Shown: piece by piece, positions 1 to 5,250 of the stretch
How the letters are laid out: each line of letters opens with the position of its first letter
Position numbering within the stretch: the first letter of the stretch is position 1
From: Nocardiopsaceae bacterium
GTDB taxonomy: Bacteria; Actinomycetota; Actinomycetes; Streptosporangiales; Streptosporangiaceae
Length of the DNA stretch: 6,373 bases
Reading direction: 5' to 3'
NCBI GenBank assembly: GCA_031254715.1
Contig: JAIRTY010000379.1
Coordinates: 1 to 6,373 of the forward strand
The notes under the pieces: model-generated
The model's input: only the letters and a program-made list of their open reading frames with translations
Told to the model about the DNA's origin: nothing
Database searches by the model: none
Made by a program: the position numbers and the translations under genes

Positions 1-148
1 AGCGCCATCAGGGCCGCAAACCGGCAGCCTCGGCGGCGGCAGCAGGCAGGTCCGGCCTCCCGGCAGCTGATCGGCGGCCGGGGCAGGTCCCCCACCGCAT
101 CCTTACCGCAGCCAGCGAGAGCGGCTCCGGGCCTGGCAGGATGGCCGG

Positions 149-1051
149 GTGGGACCGCTGCTGCTGCTCGACTCCGCGTCACTGTACTTCCGTGCGTTCT
201 ACGGGGTCCCTGACACCCTGACCGCGCCGGACGGCACCCCGGTCAATGCGGTCCGCGGGCTGCTCGACATGATCACGCGGCTGGTCCGCGCCCGCGAGCC
301 GGGGCAGCTCGTCGCCTGCTGGGACGTGAGCTGGCGGCCGGAGTTCCGGGTGGCGGCGATCCCCTCCTACAAGGCGCACCGGGTGGCGCCCGCCGGCGGG
401 GAGGAGGTGCCCGCCGCGCTGGCCAGGCAGGTCCCGGTGATCGAGGAGATCCTGGCCGCGCTCGGGGTCGCCGTGGCCGGCGCCGAGGGATACGAGGCCG
501 ACGACGTGATCGGCACCCTGACCGCGCGGGCAGCCGGGCCGGTCGAGATCGCGACCGGCGACCGCGACCTGTTCCAGCTGGTGGACGACGACCGGCCGGT
601 GCGGATCATCTACACCGCCCGCGGCCTCGCCAAGCTGGAGATCGTGGACGAGGCGGCGGTGACCGCGCGCTACCACATCCCGGGCCGGGCGTACGCGGAC
701 TTTGCCGTGCTGCGCGGCGACCCCAGCGACGGGCTGCCCGGGGTGGCGGGCGTGGGCGACAAGACCGCGGCCGAGCTGATCCGCGCGTTCGGGTCGGTCG
801 ATGCGATCATCGCCGCGCTCGACGCCGGGCACGGCGGGTTCCCGGGCAGCAGCCGCCGGAAACTGGCCGCCGACCGTGATTACCTGGCGGTCGCCCCCGC
901 GGTGGTGCGCGTCGCGACCGACGCGCCGGTGCCGGCCGCGGCCGGCGCGCTGCCGGCGACCTCCGACCCCGGCCGGCTGGCCGCCCTGGGCGAACGGTGG
1001 GGCCTGGGCAGCTCGCTGGGACGGGCGGCCGCGGCCCTGGCCGGGGAGTAG
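149..1051 (+). CDS. Stand-alone 5'-3' exonuclease / flap endonuclease (FenA-like, PolA N-terminal domain family)
   Basis: This 300-residue protein matches the 5' nuclease domain of DNA polymerase I without any polymerase part. Such proteins remove RNA primers and 5' flaps in a metal-dependent reaction; M. smegmatis FenA and M. tuberculosis Rv2090 are the actinobacterial examples. The expected acidic metal ligands are all visible: D8 (LLLLDSASLYFRAF), D59, E116-D118-D119 (YEADDVIGTL), D138 and D140 (TGDRDLFQLV), and D191 and D194 (LRGDPSDGLPGV). The helical-arch lysine/arginine motif SYKAHR lies at 73-78, and the helix-three-turn-helix DNA-binding segment GVAGVGDKTAAELI at 198-211. The GTG start at 149 is the only start codon in this frame after the in-frame TGA at 68-70, and it is preceded by a weak AGG at 138-140. 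Catalytic residues look intact, so I infer an active enzyme. The family call is firm; the cellular role (replication or repair backup to PolA) is inferred. Confidence 0.93.
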   Translation: MGPLLLLDSASLYFRAFYGVPDTLTAPDGTPVNAVRGLLDMITRLVRAREPGQLVACWDVSWRPEFRVAAIPSYKAHRVAPAGGEEVPAALARQVPVIEEILAALGVAVAGAEGYEADDVIGTLTARAAGPVEIATGDRDLFQLVDDDRPVRIIYTARGLAKLEIVDEAAVTARYHIPGRAYADFAVLRGDPSDGLPGVAGVGDKTAAELIRAFGSVDAIIAALDAGHGGFPGSSRRKLAADRDYLAVAPAVVRVATDAPVPAAAGALPATSDPGRLAALGERWGLGSSLGRAAAALAGE

Positions 1052-1055
1052 GAGC

Positions 1056-1076
1056 CTGGCGCGCCGCTAGCGCCGG
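1056..1076. terminator. Possible short bidirectional hairpin between convergent genes
   Basis: The 29-bp gap between the convergent exonuclease and phosphatase genes holds GGCGC (1058-1062) pairing with GCGCC (1070-1074) across a 7-nt loop. In the forward transcript the stem extends by a U-G and a C-G pair to 7 pairs (1056-1076). There is no T-run. The position suits a terminator, but such short GC-rich stems occur often by chance in DNA of this composition, so the call is tentative. Confidence 0.35.
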
Positions 1077-1080
1077 CCCG

Positions 1081-1941
1081 TCACCTGACCTGCAGGGCGA
1101 CCAGGCAGGTGTCGTCCTCCGGGTCGGTGGACTCAAGCGCCGCCAGCACGCTCTTGATCACGTGCTCGGGGTCGCCGCTGCCGGCCGCTGCCGTGGTCAG
1201 CGTGGCCAGCCCGGCGTCCAGCGACCGGTCCCGGCGTTCCAGCAGGCCGTCGCTGTAGAGCAACAGCAGGTCGCCGGGGCGGAGCGCGGTCGTGGCCGAC
1301 CCGTACGGGTGACGGCCGGCCCCGAGCAGGACGCCGGGCGGCAGCTGCAGCGGCTCCGCCTGCTCGCCCCTGATCAGCACCGGCGGCGGGTGGCCCGCCT
1401 GGGCCCAGGTCAGCGTCTTGGCGACCGGGTCGAAGTATCCGGCCATCACCGACGCTGTGTGCTCGGGCGCCACGTGATGGACCAGATCGTTGAGCCAGCC
1501 GACGAGCCGGTGCGGCGGCGCGCCGGTGATCGCGAGCCCGGCCAGCGCGCCGCGCAGCCGGGCCATCCCGGCCGCGGCCGTCAGGCCATGGCCGGCGACG
1601 TCACCGATGGCGAGGAGCACCTGGCCGTCCGGCAGCTCCGCGGTCGTGTACCAGTCACCGCCCACCCGGGCATCGCGGGAGGCGGGCATGTACCTGACCA
1701 TGGCACGCAGGCCGGGCAGGTCGAACGGCTCGTCGTGGAGCGGCAGGATCGCCCGCTGCAGCTCCACGGTGACGTGACGCTCCGCCGCCAGGGCAGCCGC
1801 CAGTTCCGCACTGTCCGCAGGCACGATCCGGGCCGGGACAGGCCGGCTGAGGGCGCGCGCCGCGACGGGATGCAGCCGGGCGGAATCCCCCCCGTCCTGA
1901 CCCGGAGTGGTAACGGTCTCAGAACCCATGGCCATCCGCAT
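1081..1941 (-). CDS. PP2C-type serine/threonine phosphatase, SpoIIE/RsbU family, without a recognisable sensor domain
   Basis: The protein is a manganese/magnesium-dependent phosphatase of the SpoIIE/RsbU (PPM) class. Family members dephosphorylate anti-sigma-factor antagonists in partner-switching pathways. Numbering from the ATG at 1941 (286 aa), the motifs in order are VELQRAILP (59-67, the linker helix before the domain), VGGDWY (93-98), AIGDVAGHG (111-119), AGHPPPVL (182-189), GDLLLLYSDGLLERR (223-237) and PEDDTCLVAL (274-283). The probable metal ligands D96, D114, D231 and D276/D277 are present. The residue after GGDWY is Thr, where relatives usually have Asp. The first 50-70 residues show no PAS, GAF, receiver or membrane segment, so any signal input is unknown. 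Start choice: ATG at 1941 has an AGG six bases upstream, and ATGs at 1935 and 1929 are also possible. A GTG at 2001 gives a 306-aa form, but its AGGG lies only one base away. No anti-sigma or antagonist gene is visible beside it, so the partner is unknown. Confidence 0.9.
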   Translation of the reverse strand: MRMAMGSETVTTPGQDGGDSARLHPVAARALSRPVPARIVPADSAELAAALAAERHVTVELQRAILPLHDEPFDLPGLRAMVRYMPASRDARVGGDWYTTAELPDGQVLLAIGDVAGHGLTAAAGMARLRGALAGLAITGAPPHRLVGWLNDLVHHVAPEHTASVMAGYFDPVAKTLTWAQAGHPPPVLIRGEQAEPLQLPPGVLLGAGRHPYGSATTALRPGDLLLLYSDGLLERRDRSLDAGLATLTTAAAGSGDPEHVIKSVLAALESTDPEDDTCLVALQVR

Positions 1942-2040
1942 CAGTGACCTAACCTGCACCAAGCGTGAGGCATGCAGGATCTCCTGTCTAGATGGTGGCA
2001 CACCCTGCCGACATCGCCACCGTGATTAGATAGGACAGCC
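1942..2040. promoter_or_regulatory. Divergent control region between phosphatase and peptidase genes
   Basis: This roughly 100-bp stretch separates two genes transcribed away from each other and should hold both promoters. If the phosphatase starts at GTG 2001, only 39 bp remain. Visible symmetry: GGTGGC (1994-1999) and GCCACC (2016-2021) are inverted with a 16-bp spacer; inside lie GGCA (1997-2000) and TGCC (2006-2009) with a 5-bp spacer; and AGGA-TC-TCCT (1976-1985) is a further small palindrome. I could not identify a convincing -35/-10 pair. The clearest functional element is AGGA at 2032-2035, a ribosome binding site 5 nt before the peptidase ATG. Confidence 0.4.
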
Positions 2041-3159
2041 ATGAGCGACCTGTACCCCGCGGAGCGGCTGGCGCGGGCGGCGGAGGCGGCGCAGGCCGCG
2101 GGCCTGGCCGCGCTGCTCCTCACTCCCGGCCCCGAGCTCCGGTACCTGACCGGCTATGACGCTCATCTCTCTGAACGGCTGACCTGCCTGGTAGTGCCTG
2201 CCATGAGCGAGCCGTTCCTGATCGTGCCGAGGCTGGAACAGCCGGCCGCGGTGGCGTCCCCGGCCAGCCGGATGGGGCTGGAGATCACCGGCTGGGACGA
2301 GACCGACGACCCGTACGCGCTGCTGGCCGGCCGGCTTGGGCTGGCTGGCGGCGGCCCGCGCGCTGTCGGGGTGGCCGACCGGATGTGGGCGCTGATGGTG
2401 CTGCGGTTGCGGGACGCGCTGCCGGGAACCGGCCAGGTGCTGGCCGGCCCGGTGCTGACCGGGATGCGGGTGCGGAAGTCAGCGGCCGAGGTGGACGCGC
2501 TGCGGGCGGCCGGGGCCGCGATCGACCGGGTGCACCAGCGGGTGCCTGGCTGGCTGCGGCCGGGCAGGACCGAGCGGGAGGTCGCCGCCGACATCTCCGG
2601 TGCCATCGTGGCCGAGGGGCACGCGCGGACGGACTTCGCCATCGTCGCCTCCGGCCCCAACGCTGCCAGCCCGCACCATGAGCCGTCGGACCGGATGCTC
2701 GCCCCGGGCGACGCGGTGGTGGTCGACATCGGGGGCACCATGCCCAGCGGCTACTGCTCCGACTGCACCCGCACCTACGCGATCGGATCGCCGCCCCCCG
2801 AGTTCGCCGCCTATTACGAGGTGCTGGCGCGGGCGCAGGACGCCGCCTGCGCGGCGGTCCGGCCCGGCGTGCCCGCCGAGGCGGTGGACGCCGCCGCCCG
2901 CGACCCGATCACAGCGGCCGGGTACGGCCGGTACTTCATCCACCGCACCGGGCACGGGATCGGGCTGGAGACGCACGAGGACCCGTACCTGGTGGCGGGG
3001 AACAGCGAGCCGCTCGCGCCGGGCATGGCCTTCTCGGTGGAGCCCGGGATCTACCCGGGCCCGCACGGCGCCCGGATCGAGGACATCGTCGTGTGCACCG
3101 ACGGCGGCTGCGACCGGCTCAACAACGTGACCAGGGACCTGGTGGTGGTCGAGGGCTAG
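2041..3159 (+). CDS. M24B metallopeptidase, Xaa-Pro dipeptidase / PepE-like
   Basis: This 372-residue protein is a cytoplasmic dinuclear metallopeptidase of the pita-bread fold, as in prolidase and aminopeptidase P, which hydrolyse bonds before proline in short peptides. An N-terminal creatinase-like domain spans about residues 8-140 (PAERLARAAEAA, ELRYLTGYDAHLSERL). The catalytic domain follows from about 145 (RKSAAEVDALRAA). All five M24 metal ligands are visible: D229 (VVVDIGG), D241 (YCSDCTRTY), H305 (HRTGHGIGLE), E334 (FSVEPGIYPG) and E347 (ARIEDIVV). The supporting histidines of PHHEPSD (211-217) and THED (311-314) are also present. There is no signal peptide. ATG 2041 is well supported by AGGA five bases upstream. 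It resembles mycobacterial PepE (Rv2089c), which lies beside a FenA-type gene in M. tuberculosis, so an ortholog is plausible. Substrate length (dipeptidase or aminopeptidase P) cannot be told from sequence alone. Confidence 0.92.
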   Translation: MSDLYPAERLARAAEAAQAAGLAALLLTPGPELRYLTGYDAHLSERLTCLVVPAMSEPFLIVPRLEQPAAVASPASRMGLEITGWDETDDPYALLAGRLGLAGGGPRAVGVADRMWALMVLRLRDALPGTGQVLAGPVLTGMRVRKSAAEVDALRAAGAAIDRVHQRVPGWLRPGRTEREVAADISGAIVAEGHARTDFAIVASGPNAASPHHEPSDRMLAPGDAVVVDIGGTMPSGYCSDCTRTYAIGSPPPEFAAYYEVLARAQDAACAAVRPGVPAEAVDAAARDPITAAGYGRYFIHRTGHGIGLETHEDPYLVAGNSEPLAPGMAFSVEPGIYPGPHGARIEDIVVCTDGGCDRLNNVTRDLVVVEG

Positions 3160-4287
3160 ATGCGTGAGCTGCTGGAGCTGGCCAGCGAGCTGGCGGAGAA
3201 GGAACTGCGGCCGGGCGCTGACGCGGCCGAGCGGGAGGGGCGGTTCCCCCGGGAGGCGTTCCGGCTGCTGGGCTCGGCCGGGCTGCTGGGACTGCCCTAC
3301 CCGGAGCGGTGGGGCGGCGGCGGGGTCAGCTACGAGGCGTACCTGCGGGTCGTCGAGGAACTGGCCCGGGCCTGGCTGACGGTCGGGCTCGGGGTGAGCG
3401 TGCACACCTTGTCCTGCTTCCCGCTGGCCACGGCCGGCACCGACCAGCAGCGGGAGCAGTGGCTGCCCGGCCTGCTGGGCGGCGGGCTGCTCGGGGCCTA
3501 CTGCCTGTCCGAGCCGCACTCCGGCTCGGACGCGGCGGCGCTGGCCACCCGGGCGGTGCCGGACGGCGACGGCTACCGGGTGGACGGGACCAAGGCCTGG
3601 ATCTCGCACGCCGGCCAGGCCGACTTCTACACCGTGTTCGCCCGCACCTCCGGCCACCCGGCCGGGCCGGACCGGGCGCGGGGCATCAGCTGCCTGCACG
3701 TGCCGGCCGCCACGGCCGGGGTCTCCGCCGCCCCGGCCGAGCACAAGCTGGGGATGCAGGCATCGGCCACCGCCCAGATGACCTTCTCGGGCGCGCGGGT
3801 TCCCGCCGGTCACCTGGTGGGCACCGAGGGCGGCGGGTTCGCGATCGCGCTGGCCGCGCTGGACGCTGGCCGGCTGGGGATCGCCGCCTGCTCCACCGGC
3901 CTGGCTCAGGCCGCGCTGGACGCCGCGGTGGCCTACGCCAGGCAGCGGCAGCAGTTCGGCAAGCCGGTGATCGACTTCCAGGGACTGGGGTTCATGCTCG
4001 CCGACATGGCGACGGCGGTGGAAGCGGCCCGGGCGCTGTACCTGTCGGCGGCCAGGCGCAAGGACGCGGGCGAGCCGTTCGGGCAGCAGGCGGCCATGGC
4101 CAAGCTGTTCGCCTCGGACGCCGCGATGCGGGTGGCCACGGATGCGGTACAGGTGCTCGGCGGCTACGGGTACGTGGCCGACTTCCCGGTCGAACGCTAC
4201 TTCCGGGAGGCCAAGGCGCTGCAGATCGTGGAGGGCACCAACCAGATCCAGCGGCTCGTGATAGCCCGGGCACTGGCCCGCGGGTAG
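3160..4287 (+). CDS. Acyl-CoA dehydrogenase (FAD-dependent)
   Basis: The 375-residue length is typical for the family, which introduces an alpha-beta double bond into acyl-CoA and passes electrons through FAD to electron-transfer flavoprotein. The N-terminal helical domain covers about 1-110. The first family signature, YCLSEPHSGSDAAAL, is at 114-128, and the FAD/substrate segment GTKAWISHAG at 143-152. The middle beta-domain follows (HKLGMQASATAQMTF at 195-209, VPAGHLVGTEGGGF at 214-227). The C-terminal domain has RQQFGKPVIDFQ (263-274), VLGGYGY (332-338) and IVEGTNQIQR (356-365). Glu358 sits where short- and medium-chain enzymes and their actinobacterial relatives place the catalytic base, so the enzyme looks active. 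Its ATG directly follows the TAG of the peptidase gene with no gap, and GAGGG at 3151-3155 can serve as ribosome binding site, suggesting translational coupling. The acyl substrate is unknown; a branched-chain or short/medium-chain substrate is possible. Confidence 0.93.
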   Translation: MRELLELASELAEKELRPGADAAEREGRFPREAFRLLGSAGLLGLPYPERWGGGGVSYEAYLRVVEELARAWLTVGLGVSVHTLSCFPLATAGTDQQREQWLPGLLGGGLLGAYCLSEPHSGSDAAALATRAVPDGDGYRVDGTKAWISHAGQADFYTVFARTSGHPAGPDRARGISCLHVPAATAGVSAAPAEHKLGMQASATAQMTFSGARVPAGHLVGTEGGGFAIALAALDAGRLGIAACSTGLAQAALDAAVAYARQRQQFGKPVIDFQGLGFMLADMATAVEAARALYLSAARRKDAGEPFGQQAAMAKLFASDAAMRVATDAVQVLGGYGYVADFPVERYFREAKALQIVEGTNQIQRLVIARALARG

Positions 4288-4314
4288 GATTCCCCGTTCC
4301 CGCCCGCGGGCCAG
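4273..4314. terminator. Perfect 12-bp inverted repeat, likely bidirectional terminator
   Basis: CTGGCCCGCGGG (4273-4284) and CCCGCGGGCCAG (4303-4314) are exact reverse complements with an 18-nt loop. The left arm lies within the last codons of the acyl-CoA dehydrogenase gene and the loop contains its TAG stop. The repeat stands between two convergent operons, about 30 bp beyond the end of the reverse permease gene. It lacks a T-run, as many actinobacterial terminators do. The exact repeat is seen directly; the terminator function is inferred from strength and position. Confidence 0.65.
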
Positions 4315-4325
4315 CGCGTCCCGCG

Positions 4326-4342
4326 GCGCTGCTAGGCAGCGC
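4326..4342 (-). terminator. Tight 7-bp hairpin just after the permease stop codon
   Basis: GCGCTGC (4326-4332) and GCAGCGC (4336-4342) form a perfect 7-bp stem with a 3-nt loop, ending one base after the TAG stop (4344-4346) of the reverse permease gene. An overlapping alternative stem, GCGCGCT (4339-4345) with AGCGCGC (4351-4357) and a 5-nt loop, includes the stop codon; the two cannot form together. Together with the repeat at 4273-4314 it could terminate the importer transcript or protect its 3' end. Confidence 0.45.
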
Positions 4343-4343
4343 G

Positions 4344-5237
4344 CTACTTGAGCGCGCCCGCCGTCAGGCCGGAGATGATCCGGCGCTGGGCGAAGATGAC
4401 CAGCAGCGCGACCGGCAGCGTGATCATCACCACTGCGGCGTCGATGCGGTTGAAGAAGGTCTGGTACTGGGTGTGGCCGAGGGCGTAGATGGCGAGCGGC
4501 GCGGTGTACTTGTTCGGGGTTTCCATGAACGACAGCGCGAACGTGAAGTCGTTCCAGGCCAGGATGAACCCCAGGATCGCGACGGTGAACACGCCGGGCA
4601 CCGCGATCGGCAGGATGACCCGCCGCAGCGCCTGCAGCCGGGTGGCGCCGTCGACGGTGGCGGCCTCCTCGAGCTGGCGGGGGAGCTGGGAGAAGAAGTT
4701 GGCCAGGAACCAGGTGGCCAGCGGCAGCGTGTAGATCATGTAGGTGATGATCAGCGCCAGGTAGTTGTTGAGCAGGCCGAGGTGCCGGTAGGCAAGGAAC
4801 AGCGGACCGGCCATGGCCAGCGGCGGAAAGAAGCCTGCCAGCAGGACGAAGGCGAGGACGGGTCCCTTGCCGCGGATCCGGGTGCGCGAGATCGCGTACC
4901 CGGACAGCACTGCGAGCACCACGGTGACCGCGGTGGCCGACAGCGCCACGATCGCGCTGTTGAGCAGCGTCTGGCCGAAGTTGAGGCCAGTCGCCGAGGT
5001 CTGGGTGAGGTCGAACGAGTAGCTGCCCCATGTGATGTGGCCTGGCAGCAGGCTGGTGGTGCCCTGGTTGAGATCGGATTGGCTCTTCAGCGAGGTGATC
5101 ACGATCCAGTAGAACGGGAACAGGCTGGCGATCACGAAGATCGCGATCAGCACGTAGAACCCGATCCTGGCCAGCACCCTGGCCGGGGTGAGGTGATGAC
5201 CGGCGGGGCGGCCGCGGGCAGCGGCGGCAGCGGTCAT
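4344..5237 (-). CDS. ABC carbohydrate importer permease, MalG/SugB type
   Basis: This 297-residue inner-membrane protein is the second permease of a CUT1-type sugar importer. Hydrophobic stretches at about 25-48, 88-113, 126-150, 157-181, 213-237 and 267-287 give the expected six membrane segments. The cytoplasmic EAA loop that docks on the ATPase is clear at 190-215 (EEAATVDGATRLQALRR followed by VILPIAVPG), with the conserved Glu-Ala-Ala, Asp196 and Gly197. The family hallmarks YAISRTRIRGK (114-124) and AWNDFTFAL (227-235) are also present. The ATG at 5237 has the strong site GAGGAGG five bases upstream, which overlaps the TGA of the preceding permease gene, so translation is probably coupled. 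It is the last gene of its operon, and no ATPase gene follows before the convergent acyl-CoA dehydrogenase. The sugar transported cannot be read from the sequence. Confidence 0.92.
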   Translation of the reverse strand: MTAAAAARGRPAGHHLTPARVLARIGFYVLIAIFVIASLFPFYWIVITSLKSQSDLNQGTTSLLPGHITWGSYSFDLTQTSATGLNFGQTLLNSAIVALSATAVTVVLAVLSGYAISRTRIRGKGPVLAFVLLAGFFPPLAMAGPLFLAYRHLGLLNNYLALIITYMIYTLPLATWFLANFFSQLPRQLEEAATVDGATRLQALRRVILPIAVPGVFTVAILGFILAWNDFTFALSFMETPNKYTAPLAIYALGHTQYQTFFNRIDAAVVMITLPVALLVIFAQRRIISGLTAGALK

Positions 5238-5242
5238 GCGGG

Positions 5243-5250
5243 CCTCCTCA
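5243..5250 (-). promoter_or_regulatory. Ribosome binding site fused to the upstream stop codon
   Basis: Read on the reverse strand, TGAGGAGG contains both the TGA stop of the MalF-type permease (5250-5248) and the Shine-Dalgarno core GAGGAGG (5249-5243) of the MalG-type permease, whose ATG begins 5 nt further on. This fixes the start of the second permease and implies that ribosomes finishing the first gene re-initiate on the second, which would keep the two subunits in equal amounts. Confidence 0.75.

Noticed and set aside
1..148. Possible 5' end of a divergent reverse-strand gene or a promoter left of the exonuclease
   Set aside because: A reverse ATG at 8-6 and an open reverse frame from a GTG at 95-93 exist, but there is no ribosome binding site or recognisable protein sequence, and the stretch is too short to judge. 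The forward frame of the exonuclease is closed by TGA at 68-70, so the gene does not start further left.
931..946. 16-bp perfect palindrome GCCGGCCGCGGCCGGC inside the exonuclease gene
   Set aside because: It encodes ordinary Pro-Ala-Ala-Ala-Gly residues and is made only of G and C, so it is likely to arise by chance and codon bias. It has no positional logic, unlike the repeats at 6139-6190.
997..1947. A 316-codon forward open frame antisense to the phosphatase gene
   Set aside because: The reverse strand holds the full set of PP2C motifs; this forward frame has composition typical of a shadow and no recognisable motif.
2026..2032. TTAGATA resembling a -10 element before the peptidase gene
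   Set aside because: It does not fit TANNNT well, lies about 10 nt from the ATG where the ribosome binding site must be transcribed, and has no matching -35 element.
2479..5031. An 850-codon open frame on the reverse strand running across the peptidase, dehydrogenase and permease genes
   Set aside because: It is antisense or out of frame to three well-supported genes, is Arg/Pro/Gly/His-rich with no recognisable domain, and is what GC-rich DNA with rare stop codons produces.
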